A DNA stretch of 64,000 nt from Acarospora socialis (Eukaryota > Ascomycota > Lecanoromycetes > Acarosporales > Acarosporaceae): NCBI GenBank assembly GCA_025617375.2, contig JAMYGW020000001.1, positions 1,240,001 to 1,304,000 of the forward strand. The letters are read 5' to 3'. Below the pieces are notes generated by a model. That model ran no database searches. It saw only the letters and a program-made list of their open reading frames with translations, and had not been told where the DNA came from. A program made the translations under genes and the position numbers. Shown here piece after piece: positions 1-11,455 of this stretch (position 1 is the first letter of the stretch; each line of letters starts with the position of its first letter).

Positions 1-635
1 GCCTCGAAGACGATGGCGCAGAGGCATGATGACAAGGGCTGCAGGAGACTGATAAACACGTACCCGCAGCAGTGTCCAGTCTAAAAGTTCTCATGCGTAT
101 GAATTCAGGAACCGGGCTGACTTGACGTGGTTTCATGGTCGCTAGCTTGGTGCTCGGCGACCGCTATTGGACGCTTCAATTTAGACCGTTTCGCAATTCG
201 CTCGTTTCTTCACATTCGGCCCCAATCCTATCATCTTTATATACGTGTGTGGCTCGAGAAGGGTTTAATGAACGCGTTGAGATCAGACCTGCGTCTTGCA
301 TGATGTGACATTGGCAGGACAACAAACACATTTCGGAAGTCACAGTCAGCGTTGCATACGGTAGCGCGCGGGAGCTAGTATAGCGCTTGAGCTTAAAACC
401 GTCGGGTATACATATTGCCGATTGCCGAGTCTTGTCGGCTGCGGTGAATCTTTTCAACTTACAGTCCTTGAACATGACACTGAAGTGAGGTTACACCCAA
501 CTTCTCGTACAACATTAAACTTATGAACCTCAAACCCATTTTTGCCAAGCTGTACTAGAAGCGTTAAGAGTAACGTTCATTGTTTTAGTGCAAAAGAGTT
601 ATGTATTCCCATATATGACGCACAGAAACTAGCGC
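1..635. other. Intergenic, no gene seen
   Basis: This stretch lies 3' of NOP12. It has one 99-codon open frame on the minus strand (176-475) with unremarkable composition and no recognisable domain, which I do not accept as a gene. Confidence 0.5.
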
Positions 636-2449
636 TCAAGCAGCCGCTTTCTTGCGGCCAGAGGCTTTGAACGCTGCTCCTCGTCTACTGCTTCGCGTCT
701 TAGGTTTCCCTTGCTTCTTGCCCAAGCCTTTTATGCCTCCTTGTCCTCCGCCGCGTTTGCTGCTTGCGCGATAGCCTTCGAATACAAACGATTCTGGACT
801 GTTTTGCAAGCTCTGAATATTCTTGGTGCCCCGCCACTTCTTCGAGTCCTCCGATGTAAGTTTTGCAGCCCCAGCATGACCCAAAAGCTTCCCAGCGCGG
901 CCTTGTAACGTCTTGGCTTCTGATGTGGATCCGGGGTCATATCCAGAACCTTGCCCTATTTTCTTTGAGGGTTTGAAGGACGGTTTCCCGCTTGGAGTAT
1001 ATGAAGATGTCTTTTTGATGTTCTTGGCGCGCGTAACACGCAGTGTCCGTGGAAGCAGCGGGGGAAATTCCTTGTCGTTGAAGAGCAGGGCCGCTTCCAC
1101 AGCGTTCGGGTCCTTTTGAAGGGTTAATGATCAAAACAACAGAGTAATTCGCTGAGACTGTACCAGAAACTGCACATAAGCAATGCCTTTCCCAACCCTG
1201 GTAGATTTGTCTCGAATCACTCTAACGCTCTCAATCGTCCCTGCTTTACTAAATTGTCTCCAAAGACCTTCTTCTACATCAGCGGCCTGTTTTGTCTTCC
1301 TCGGCTTTCTCTCATTCATTTCGTCTTCTGCAGCACGCAGTGAACTCTCGTCGTCCACAAATCCGAGATTTCCCACGAACACGCATCTTCGATTATCTGT
1401 TCTGGCGGGATGTGCCACGCCGTCAACACGCAGGTGTCGGTCCAAGACTATCGTGCCATTCAGCCTTTTTGGTGCTTCCCGCGCTGCCAGAGTTGTTGAA
1501 TAAACTGCATAAGCGTTTGTACTCTTCGTAGTGGCGTCCATCAGTTCCTTTTTCGCGAATGCAGCCTTTCTAGGGATAGATGTGCTCGAGAAGGCAGTAG
1601 AGCGGAAACGGATTGATTCCACCTTGTGCTGTACATCTCCCGCTGGTAGAGCTGGTAGAAAGGAGGCAAGGTGATCCAAGAGCTCTTTCTTGGACGTCCT
1701 CGATTTTATTGCCGAAGTCGATACGTTTGAAAGGAAAACCGTACGGGCAGACTTCTCAAGCTCTAACGCTTCCGCAGATGGTGTCAAAGTTTCATGTTGC
1801 GGAAGATCATCCGCCTCAACTTCAGGTCGTTCGGCGAAGTCTTTTCCGGGGTGAGTAGAGTCGCGGTCCGAGGATGACGAATTGGCTTCAGATGTAACAA
1901 CATCAACAGCTAGTTTCTGCCGCTTATGGCTGTTTGCGGCCTGCCGAGACTGCTCTTCTCGAGCTTCATCCCTGGCCAACCGGCGCATATAGGTACTCTC
2001 AATGTCATCTTCCGGATGAAGACGCTTGCGCTTGCGTCCATGCTCTGAGATACCTCCATTTCTCAGAAATTGAGATACTGGTGTACTGATGTTAATTCTG
2101 CCTCTGCTCCCATCTTTATTTCGGGGGTTGTGAACCTCCACGTCGCCATCAGCGGAGACCCTGTCGTCATCTTTGTCCGCTTCAGGCGCCGATAGGCTCT
2201 CCCCGCTTTCTGAACGTCCATTGGATACTGGTTGGGTGACTTCAGAGACGCCCTTTGACTTGCGCCGGTAGCAACTCAGCTAAGATTTGCTTAGCGATAA
2301 CCCTATGCTCATGGATCAAGCACAACGCTTACACTTCCTGCAAAGAGTGATGCTAGGCCTGGATCCACAACTCGCTCGTCAGCCAAGAAGGTTGAGTCGG
2401 CCTTCTTACTGTTGCCTTGTTTATGATGTTGCGAGCGATTCTTTGTCAT
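636..2449 (-). CDS. NOP12: Nop12-like nucleolar RNA-binding protein (two RRMs)
   Basis: Model: complement(join(636..1112,1164..2279,2333..2449)), 569 aa. Nop12 is a nucleolar RRM protein needed for 25S rRNA maturation. Exon 1 starts with MTKNRSQHH and ends in DPGLASLFAGS, matching the family's conserved N-terminal 'DP-LASLF' segment. Intron 1 (53 nt, GTAAGC..TTAG) and intron 2 (51 nt, GTACAG..AAAG, branch ATTAAC) are in phase. RRM1 begins at about residue 219 (TVFLSN). RRM2 has RNP2 CVFVGNLGF at about 338 and RNP1 GKGIAYVQF at about 403-411, with intron 2 splitting the domain right after it. The tail is Lys/Arg/Gly-rich and ends GRKKAAA, as expected for nucleolar targeting. The ATG at 2449 was chosen because it is the only Met opening the exon with the family motif. 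Its promoter is shared divergently with the DEP1-like gene. Family assignment is strong; the function is known from yeast. Confidence 0.9.
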
Positions 2450-3377
2450 ATTCTCCTTGCAATGGCAATCGATCCAAATACAAAGATAGATTACGCTGGC
2501 TGATGTTAAGTATTTTGAAGATATTGGGTTTATCGTTTTCCGTGACTCTCTCCACCGACTAAGCTAAACCCAGATTAGCCTAGCCAGACCTTACCTCAAT
2601 CGGATGATGCCGACAGCTTCGGCAGGGATGTGCGTTCGCGTAGTCGTGCGTCAATTCCACTCAGAGTGAATCGAATGCATTCTATTCGTACCAGCATGTC
2701 TGTTTTGTCGTAATTCCAGGGACTTTTCAATCTGCTGATGTCTTCTACGGCAGCGCCGTGTGCAAAGCTATCTGGCTGAAGATCCAACCTTGTCAAAGTG
2801 TCAACAAATCCAGTGCGAACCTACCTCAGACTATCATCACCTGGTCCTTCCGTGTTCGCGAACACTTCCTCTTGAGACAAGCTACCTGGTGGAGTTGGAA
2901 CTACAAGGAGAGGTTGATTTTGCCAGTGTCAAGCATAGGGTAAGTGCGCCCCGTTCGTGCAAGCTGGAACCAAATCACAGCCTTCAACATCAAGCACGCC
3001 TACCATTCGCGCAGAACGAGAGTCTTCTTCCTTACCCTGCTTCGCGAGACCGTTATGTCACCCAGGCCGAGTGTATGCTAGCAACTCGTCGTGTAGGCAT
3101 GGAGGCCAGTTTGGAGGAATAGCGATCCCGATAGCGACTATAGTCTAGATCTTGGTTGGAGGGGTCGCTATCGGTTGTCTGAAATCCATGTTATTTACAT
3201 CCTCCGTGTTAAGACTTCTTACGCTTGCAAACGTCTTTTCAGCATTGCGCTAACAATCAGTTGATACTAGGAGCCATTTTGTCCTGTGGTACCTCAGTAC
3301 TACCACGTTCTACCACCTCAGCTTTCGTCAAACACCTTCTTATCATTGAAACCACCTCTTTTGACACATCGGTGGAT
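2450..3377. other. Divergent promoter between NOP12 and DEP1-like gene
   Basis: This 928-bp gap separates two divergently transcribed genes. Open frames at 2596-2796 (-) and 2760-3122 (+) lack ATG starts and recognisable domains. A GTAAGT at 2941 could be the donor of a 5'-UTR intron of the downstream gene, but I cannot support it further. Confidence 0.5.
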
Positions 3378-5933
3378 ATGGAGGATGCGGACGGGCTCCC
3401 TGCTTCGAACCACTTTTCGGTTTTTGCAACGGATACCCACCTCACCAATGGCGCGATTCTGCGAGGCACATTAGTCGCAGAGGGCGACGATCAGTCTAGT
3501 AGCCTGAGCGACATCGACGATGGCCCGGATGAGGAGGACGCAGATGATGATGATGGATCGCTTGGTGAGGTCCCTGCACAAGATGACTCGGAAGCAGAGA
3601 CCGAGCGTCTCGAAAACTCTCCTCACAAGCTTGCGAAGCACAAGACTGTGGTTCTGAGCTCTATCCTGCAAAAGCCCGAGCAGAATTCAGGTACACTGAT
3701 GCACTCGATGGATGAACAGCCCAGGGATAATGAAGGGAGCACTTCACTGCAGAGCATCGGGCACGAGGACGCAGTCTATCATGGGACAAACAATGGCAAT
3801 GGCGAGTTGAGGTCAGAATCTGTTCCGGTACTGGTGTCAGAACCATGTGATGGCACCAAGAAGGTACCGGTACCAGGGACAGCTGCGGGAAAGAAGCGGA
3901 AGCGGACGAGTCCGAGAAGCCAAGAGGTGTATGAGGAGGGTGAGAACGTGGAATGGGTGAAGGAGCAGAGTGCCCTGATCAAGTCCGAGCCCAATGGCAA
4001 CAGCTTATCGAACCAGAACTCTCTGTCAGATCATGAGATTGAAGAACGCCACAAAGAACTTGAAGCAACAGCATCAGAGTTTGACGCAGAACAGGCGAAC
4101 GACGATGAGAAGGCGGTTAAGGCTGTCAGTCAAAGTGTTTCGTTAACCAAAGCCAAGAAGGGAAAAACGGGAAAGCGGAAGGGCAAAAAGCTTCAAGAGG
4201 ATGTTCCAAGCGGCAAAGCGCAGAGTAATACTATAGCTAGCGACGAAGGCTATAGTGTTGAACATGGACAAGGACCGGATGTAGAAACTATAGAGGACGA
4301 GCAAGAGACCGTAGTGGTAGAGGGAGATGTCGAGGAAGCCGAAGCCGAAGTTGCTGCAAGGACCGAGGAGGAAGGTGAGTCTCATTGTCCAAAAAACTGC
4401 GTACCACAGCTTCCATCAACCGATGCACTCTTTGAAGGATGTTGCTGATGGAGATACGATAGTCGTAAAGAAGAAAACCGCCATGGACTCTCTAAGTGCA
4501 ATTGAGAAGCATTTTGCAGCCTTCAGAGACAAGTATAGCCAATGATCACGGCCATCTGCTTAACATAGGCTGATGTGCATTTCCAGACTATACGATGAGC
4601 GCGTTGCGCAACTAACGAACGAGCTTGCCCAACTCACACAACCGACTCCTACCCACCCGGAATACCTAGCCATCTTACAATGTCTCGATGAGCGACGCGA
4701 CGAGAAGATCCATCTTGAAAACGTCCTGCTCGAATACAAGATCAAAGCTCTTGAAACCAAAAGCGTGGCCGAGCGAAGTCAAATACACAGCCAATACTTC
4801 CAGTCTGTGCGTGCCATTCGTGAGCGAAAACTCGAAGAAGTCGGCGAACAGTGGTACCAGATCCAGCGTGATCGCCGAGGCTGCGAAGGAAGTGGGAACG
4901 TCTCTGATTTCACCTACAAATTCCCTACGCGACGCTCACAGCAAATCACGCAGCAAACCGCTTATAATCTGGAGGTCTCCATCTTGTCTGGAGTGGCTAA
5001 GTACGTTGGATTTCCAGCGGCGCCGTCCATCAGTGGTGCTCGATCGTCAGAGATAGATGATGATTTTCAGAATATGGGAGTGCGTGCAACCCCCTCCTAA
5101 GCGAGACTACTGTACAAGTCTGACATGTTTTGATGCAGATCAAACCTCAACTCCGACCCACCGTGCACAACGACCAATCCTTACCGTTACATGCTACACT
5201 ATCTGCAGGTCCTCTTCCAAGGCGTAAACCATCAGCAGATGAACAGTTTCTAGAACAGAATGCTTGGGCTAATCCACAGCACCCAGCTCATCAGCAGCTA
5301 CAGCAACTTGCGCAGCAACAGCAAGCTACACATGCGTCGCACCTCAGTAGTTCCATAATCACGCCTGTGGCTCAACGACGAATCATAGATCGTTCCGCTC
5401 TCAAAGGCTCAGCGTCCACCATCCCGGACGAGAACTCGGTGCTAAGCTCCTCAGCGGCCGCGACACCTTTAAACATCGAACAAAACCTCAATCGACAACC
5501 ACCGGGCAAAGGAGTCGTCACCGAACCTGACCTGTTGTTCAGTCAGATTAAATCCAACCTGTCCAGTTACAGTGCTCCCGCAGTAGCTGAAGGTGACGGA
5601 TCGCCAACAGATACCCGGAGACGCGTCCCAGACCACGGCGTACTGGAACGTCCTCCAGCTGCTCAAAACCCACCAGGCGTATTACAGCAAGTCACTGTAC
5701 CCATGTCAACCTCCATCTTCTCTGCGGCATTAAACAAACAGACCGCAGCGTCACGCCCCGGCCTATTCAGCGAGCACCTGGGAATAACGGCCTCGCCTAG
5801 TCCATCTTCTGCAGTGAAATCGAATGAAGTCTCCGACAATCCTCATAGCTCTCCGCCTGTATCACATTTGCAGCGCCTTCAAGGCAGCAGCATCGCAGCA
5901 GGTACAGGTCTGGGCAGGTTTGCCGCACGATAA
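3378..5933 (+). CDS. DEP1: Dep1/Sds3-family subunit of an Rpd3L-type histone deacetylase complex
   Basis: Model: join(3378..4374,4463..4532,4587..5079,5139..5933), 784 aa, three introns of 88, 54 and 59 nt, all in phase. The first 330 residues are acidic and low complexity, with basic KKRKR-type patches that look like nuclear localisation signals. The Sds3-like domain follows: AMDSLSAIEKHFAAFRDK, then LYDERVAQL and a long charged coiled coil (about residues 340-480) containing the family's ERR-EK-HLE pattern. The C-terminal 265 residues are Gln/Ser/Pro-rich and probably disordered. In yeast, Sds3 and Dep1 tether Rpd3 in the large HDAC complex. I chose the ATG at 3378; upstream frame is open to 3225 but has no ATG. 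Assignment to Dep1 rather than another Sds3 paralogue rests on the long acidic N-terminus and is an inference. Confidence 0.85.
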
Positions 5934-6460
5934 CATTCGTTTATGCTACGGTATAGTGGTTACTCCCGTTGTATACTCATTAACGCGCATAGTGTCCTCA
6001 CTGTGAAAGGTTCAGCATGGGGTCCATTTTCTTCTTCCGGCTTGGCGCAATATCGGATCGGGTGGATGTCTAGAAGCGTGCATACTTACGTGGTGACGGG
6101 ACCAGGATTTCATTTGGCTGGTTTACTGTACAATTCGTGTCGGGCGTTCACTGAGGCGCGCTTCGCCTCGGTGGTAGTTGTAACTACAACCACCTCCTTG
6201 TAAAGAGTTAAGCATCAAATAACTTATGTACTGTCTATATCTAAAAGACACACTGTCATTGCTCATGGCTAGGTCAGGAAGCTCCTCTAGTACCCACCAC
6301 AGCCTCATCATATATGACAGGGTGCTCTCGAGTGTTTATACAATTAAATGGTAGGTGACCTAAGCCGTGAACGCCAGCCCTGCATGCATTAACCGCCCTG
6401 ATGAATATCATGTCAAGCCAAGCCCATATACATATCTCCCTTCTCGCGAGCACTACCTAT
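5934..6460. other. Convergent 3' region between DEP1-like gene and COA3
   Basis: No gene seen. The interval joins the 3' ends of two convergent genes and would hold both polyadenylation regions. Short open frames here have no ATG or domain support. Confidence 0.5.
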
Positions 6461-6842
6461 TCACCTGGCGATGGGAGCACTATTTGCGTTCCTCGCCACT
6501 CCAGCGTTGGGCGTATGTGCAGGCTGTGTGGGTGCATCTGGAATCGGAACATCGGAGAAGTCGTCCTGAGCAACTGCTCTGATTGTAAAGGCATCTGGAG
6601 GATCAGACTTTAGCGGAATCGGGATGATGAGTGAGAACCTTGCTGTTATACATACAAACACTAATGGCGAAGGCAAAGATGGCAGTGCCGGTAACAATAT
6701 TTCGAACGAGGTAGGGCTGGCGGGCTCGGATCAGAGCCGCTGATTGACGGTAATGCTTATCATAGTAGGAAGACCTTGGTATCCTAAGACGTTATCAGTA
6801 GGAATTTGACAAGATTAACACACTCCCAACATACACAGCCAT
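6461..6842 (-). CDS. COA3: Cytochrome c oxidase assembly factor 3 (Coa3/CCDC56 family)
   Basis: Model: complement(join(6461..6594,6656..6783,6835..6842)), 89 aa. Coa3 is a small inner-mitochondrial-membrane protein that binds newly made Cox1 and helps complex IV assembly. The spliced protein begins MAVIPRSSYYDKHYRQS, then carries the family core ALIRARQPYLVRNIVTG, a single membrane segment (about residues 33-48), and the conserved FTIRAVAQDDFSDVPIPDAP motif. The first exon is only 8 nt (ATG GCT GT). Introns are 51 nt (GTATGT..CTTAG) and 61 nt (GTATGT..CCAG). Length matches the family (about 80-100 aa). It is hidden because no single frame exceeds about 80 codons. The exact first splice could move by 2 nt (GTGTAT donor), but the core is unambiguous. 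It is transcribed divergently from PTA1. Confidence 0.87.
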
Positions 6843-7200
6843 TCTTGAGATCAGGGACGACAATAGTTGCAGCGGGCTGATCTTTGGTCCCGACGAGCAG
6901 TTCCGCAATACCTTACCTGCTACGTACATTACATACCCACCTTACATAAGGTAGATCTCGCCTAGAGAGTCACGAGTATGAGGCTCAGCGGGAGCTAGTG
7001 TTGGTGCTACTGCTAGCTTCGATACGGGTCCGCATGAGTCTCAACAACGCGAGAGTCACGATAGGCTCACATGCCGTTACATAGAATGATATACTGAGTA
7101 GTACGCGTTCTTAAAGTTCTTCCGGTAATAGGTTTCTTGTGGCGGCGAATCGCTCGATGATAAGCTCGGATCCCAGCTGCATCAAGCGCATAAGACAACA
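6843..7200. other. Divergent promoter COA3/PTA1
   Basis: This 358-bp gap between divergent starts contains no coding signal. It must hold both promoters. Direct short palindromes of the CCTTAC/GTAAGG type are present around 6940-6960. Confidence 0.5.
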
Positions 7201-9853
7201 ATGGCAGCTTCCGGAACCTCTGTCACCGACCAGCTCGCTCAACTCGACGCTGCACGCAACTTGGTACTCGGTGATGCCGCTTTCTACCCACAAATCGTCC
7301 AAGGTATCCTGCCTATCATCGGGGCCAAGGCACGGCTTGACCTTCGACGATGGGGAGCCGACTTTCTCGCCGAAACCTTTGCTACACCGGCGCTACCTAA
7401 CCAGCAAAAAGAGCAACTGACTGTGCCGGTATTGCAAACTTTGCTGGAACTACTAGAAATTCCTGGGGAAGATGCTGGCGTTGTGAAGAGCGTGGTTCAG
7501 GTTGCTGCTAGTATTTATCCGCTGGTGTTTAGGCATATGTACGTGTAGACATCCTTTACCCCTATCCGTAGACCTCAGGTGTGGTAAAATCTGCAGGATG
7601 CTCTGGGACCTTATTTGGCTCTGTTGAGTTTGTGTGGAAGTGGAAGAGCAATGTCTTACTCGCCCACCCCCTTCAGAATCAATGACCCCGGCGATACGTC
7701 AGCCTGGGAAAAGATGGCAGCTATCAAGTCGAACATACTACGACGATGGGACACAGCTGCCGCTGGTGTGCGAGTATGTTGCATCAAATTCGTGCAGAGG
7801 GTCATCCAGACCGGCACACCTGGAGTAATCGCAGACCCCCGAGTAAGCAGTCCATGCCGGGGCATCCATAGGCCCATGGCTGACATGATAAAAAGCGCCC
7901 TGAACAGAACGAAACATCAATTGCACTGGTATCTCGAGATCACCCACTCATACCACCCCGAAACCTTGAAGCTGAAGCTTCCGGCCTGCTTGACAGGTTA
8001 CTCAACATCTTCCAGGAAAACACAAGGTATGGGGCAAATATGCAATGGAGACTCGGAGCTAAACAGTCCCTACAGTGACGCTGTATTGGTCAATGCAACG
8101 CTCAACTGCCTTGGAATACTCATTCGAACACGCCCGTCCATTGCAAACAAAATCTTAACCGCTATCTTGAACTTCAATCCGCTCAAACAAGCCAATTCCC
8201 CGATGACACCGAAACTCAAAGTCATCATCAAGTCAATGGAGCGAACAACAAAGGCGTTGCTTATGAACATCAATAAGCGGTTCGTTGTCCGTTGATGTCC
8301 GACGGATTCGTGGCTTATGTTTGGAGCAGGAACCCTAATGGACCCTTGGCGGGACGAATACAACAGTATGTCGAACGTATCAATCAGTCAACGATGGATA
8401 TATTCCATGAACCTAGTCGGAAACGGGGAGCACCTAGCGAGCCTACGGACGGACTGGACAATGCCAAGCGAGCACGTCTAGGGGCGGGAACATCAGGCGG
8501 CCTAAACATACCACCTTTGCCATCTGGGCCGACGAGCTTTGCGCAGCTATATACGTTGATAAGCGATGAGGGCCTGACATCCTTCGATGCCCAGCAACTC
8601 CCCATAGATTTAATTGTCAAGATCACGCTTCCGGTGCTCTACCGGACAGACCACAACGTTCTTGAGCAAGCTATCAACGGCATCCGATCCAGATATTCCA
8701 CCCTCTCAAGATCACAGCAGACCACAACTGTTGGCCCCTCACTTCCACTGGCCAGTGTCGACAATGATGATGACGACGACTACGAGCCTGAGTTTGAGCC
8801 AACTGAAGACACCGAGCAGGTTCTCAATAAGATCGACAACGAACCTCCAGAACCTCCCCTCCAACAGCTGGAGATGGCCCTCGGACCCTTCACTCTTCCA
8901 CAGCCGCCACCTTTGACCAAAGAAGAGACGGAGCAAATCGGTAAAGGAACCCTGAATCGAGTTTTCAGCATGATGAACGTGCTTGACGATCCTCCTCTGG
9001 CTAAGAGACAGAAACCAGGCTTGAACAGATTGGCAGCCAGCAACTATGACAGGGAGGCATGGATCACGGTGATCACAAGGCTGGCTACGCGTGCATCCGC
9101 AGGGCTTGATCTGAACTATGATGAAATTGTCAAAAGTGAGGATATCAACGGCTTCGGAGTGACAAAACCTATTTCGTTGAGTGATAGTATCCGCGAGACC
9201 CTGTATCTCTACGTCGTGGAAGATTTTCGCGCTCGTATATCAATCGCCATTGCGTGGTTCAACGAGGAATGGTACAACGACCGGATACAGATCCAGCAGC
9301 AATCGGATAGTGCCCAGGGCTACGAGCAAACAACGCAACACTATGAGCGCTGGGTGCTTAAGGTCTTGGACGGCATAGTACCATACCTTGATGCAAAGGA
9401 CAAGGTCTTGATTCGATTCCTATCGGAAATTCCAGGTATCAACGGAGGTGTACTGGAAAGAGTGAAGGGTTTAGCAAGGGATCCGGAGAGGGTTGGACTG
9501 GCCGTCAATGCGCTACAGTAAGGCAATGTTCTGCTGTGTTACTTCTGGTGCAATGCCTAACTTCGTTTCTCTGAAGCTACCTAATCTTACTGAGACCGCC
9601 TGTACGAGAGATCTGCATCGATGCTCTGGAGGATCTGTGGAGGAATTGTCCGTCCCTCTAATCCTGGTTGGCAGCATTATTCTGATATTGCGTTTTAGAT
9701 GACGATGCCAGAGGCCCTTCGAAGAAACTACTTACGAAGTGGCGACCCTATATACTTGAGCAGCAACCCACGAACGGTGGAGAAACGGAGCTCAAGGACC
9801 AACCTGCACAGCCTGCATCTTTGCAGCATGCTCCACTCGCTACCGGGCAGTGA
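7201..9853 (+). CDS. PTA1: Pta1/symplekin, scaffold of the mRNA cleavage and polyadenylation factor
   Basis: Model: join(7201..7538,7677..7842,7896..8026,8076..8279,8330..9517,9577..9647,9699..9853), 750 aa, six introns, all in phase. Symplekin/Pta1 bridges cleavage factors and the Ssu72 phosphatase in pre-mRNA 3'-end formation. The N-terminal HEAT-like symplekin domain runs to about residue 320 and includes IKSNILRRWDTAAAGVRVC, CIKFVQRVIQTGTPGVI and VLVNATLNCLGILIRTRPS. A low-complexity acidic linker (DNDDDDDYEPEFEP) follows, then a C-terminal helical region ending PVREICIDALEDLW and KKLLTKWRPYILEQ. The last two exons are easy to miss because the long frame stops at 9521. Intron 1 (138 nt) is longer than the others (49-59 nt) and could hide a micro-exon. 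The intron 6 donor is GTCCGT, a weak but legal GT site. Confidence 0.9.
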
Positions 9854-10852
9854 GGGATACTCGCCAGCAGACCCTAGACACCACAGAAAGGCGTGATGCC
9901 CTCATTCCACATATTGCAGACGTTAGCGATGGAGGGCAACTTTGCGGAATTTGCATTCGACGGTGTCTACAAGCGTTGCACTTAGCTCGAGCGAGCCTTA
10001 CACAGTGTACGCGGTTAGTTTAGCAGTGCTTATAACTGTGCCTCTGGCTTTTATGACCAATATCATAATACTTGTAGACTTGGAAGCAATCAGCGCTTTC
10101 CCATTTGATATAGAAGTTCCTCTGCTCTAAATCTAATCTTCTGTTTACAATCATCTTGAACGTTCTGAGAGTCTAGTATGTCTTTGCTTACTAGGCTTAG
10201 AACAGATAAACTACATCCAACGGTCCTTTCCCGACGATGTCGGCCGAAATGGTGAACAGAGTACCGGCCAATCACTTTCAGCGTCCGCTTTGCTCTGTTT
10301 GAAAGAGTGGAGTTTGAAAGGAGAGGCTAAGATGAAACGGTGCAACGTGTAGACAGCCTGCCCTATAAACTGCACCGGTGCGTGTCTTGTCTTCTTCTGT
10401 GTAACCCTTTTGGCTTCTTAGCGTAGGACTCAAAAAGTCTGGGTGAGTTTCTGTTATACAAAAGCACTCCGATGAGAATTGAGTGTTTAGTCGAAGTCGT
10501 ACCTATGAAACAACACCAAGACTCAGAAATTTCCCGACAACTGATGAGCCGTGGTATCTAAGAAACGCAAGTAGGTTCTTCTCAAGACGATACATCTTGA
10601 AACGATTACGGTAACGTTGTATAAGTGTTTACTATGGTATAGACTTCAGCACACTTAACGTAACCACTTGTGGTACGCACCCTGACGATGTTCTAGAGAC
10701 TCGATTTATAACTGGATCAAACTGTCAAAAATACGCTCAGAGGAAGCTCATGATCTATGATAAGATGGCCGACCACAGGATCATTGCCAACACGAAAACA
10801 CCATTCCCCATCCTGTTCGACGGCCGGCAACGCTACTGGTGCCGTGGCGGCC
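9854..10852. other. Intergenic between PTA1 and secreted-protein gene, no gene seen
   Basis: About 1 kb between convergent genes. Only short open frames without ATG or domain support occur. A TATA-like CTATAAA lies near 10363 but precedes no convincing coding region. Confidence 0.5.
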
Positions 10853-11455
10853 TTACTCAGTCTGAGCCGTGGACGAAACAGGACCACTCCTTATCATTCC
10901 CTGGGCCAACTCCGCCAGACCCTCACACCTCGTCCCCAGCATCGGATGTCCAGCGGTCCGCAGACACCTGTTCCAGGTGCCCCTCAGCTGCGACGCCATG
11001 CGTTGCTCGTTGACGATCACGGTAAGGAAGTACTCCTCAGAAAGGAAATTACCACCTATCGCTCTCGGCACTACGCACTGCTGCACGATGTTCTCAGCGG
11101 CCCGGACCCTCGTGGGCCAATTCACTGGAAGCGCGAGCCAAGGGGCCTTGATGTCGAGGCCGATGCTGCAGGTAGGCGTGCGCCAGATCTTGGGCAGCGA
11201 GAAAAGCGGGTTGGAGGCCCCCGAACTGAAGGGCCCGATAAATTCGTGGTTGCCGCGTATGCTGTCGAGATGGTGGCGCATCTGGTCGAGGGCATTGTTG
11301 CAGTCTGGGAGGAGGATGTTCTCGCCGTAGACGTAGAGGCAATTGCCTCCCTGAATCCGTATGTCGTTCAACGGAGGAGCGGCGTTTCGATCTGCAGGGA
11401 TGAGCGTTGCTGATATGATGTGAAGGAGGAGACAGAGGAGGGTGAGGATGATCAT
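10853..11455 (-). CDS. Small secreted protein of unknown function, six mature cysteines
   Basis: Single exon, 200 aa. The first ATG in the frame (11455) opens a typical signal peptide: MIILTLLCLLLHIISATLI, with likely cleavage shortly after residue 18. The mature part has six Cys, in the contexts GGNC, PDC, TPTC, VQQC, NRC and TRC, enough for three disulfides. It also contains CLYVYGENILLPDC, an A-W-L-LPV-W hydrophobic stretch and an AAENIVQQCV helix. I recognise no named family, although the pattern resembles secreted proteins common in plant-associated fungi. The frame is open upstream to 11506 but only from a TTG. A TATA-like element sits about 100 bp upstream. The opposite strand has a 218-codon open frame that I regard as a shadow, because only this strand has a signal peptide and an even set of cysteines. 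Confidence 0.65.
   Translation of the reverse strand: MIILTLLCLLLHIISATLIPADRNAAPPLNDIRIQGGNCLYVYGENILLPDCNNALDQMRHHLDSIRGNHEFIGPFSSGASNPLFSLPKIWRTPTCSIGLDIKAPWLALPVNWPTRVRAAENIVQQCVVPRAIGGNFLSEEYFLTVIVNEQRMASQLRGTWNRCLRTAGHPMLGTRCEGLAELAQGMIRSGPVSSTAQTE

Noticed and set aside
176-475. 99-codon minus frame
   Set aside because: No domain, signal peptide or neighbour support; length is within chance expectation.
2760-3122. 120-codon plus frame in the NOP12/DEP1 promoter
   Set aside because: It starts with GTG, has no in-frame early ATG and no domain, and lies between two divergent genes.
3225-3377. Upstream extension of the DEP1-like protein
   Set aside because: The frame is open but begins only at a TTG; the first ATG is at 3378.
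10757-11413. 218-codon plus-strand frame
   Set aside because: It overlaps the secreted-protein gene on the opposite strand, where a signal peptide and paired cysteines are present; the plus frame has no domain.
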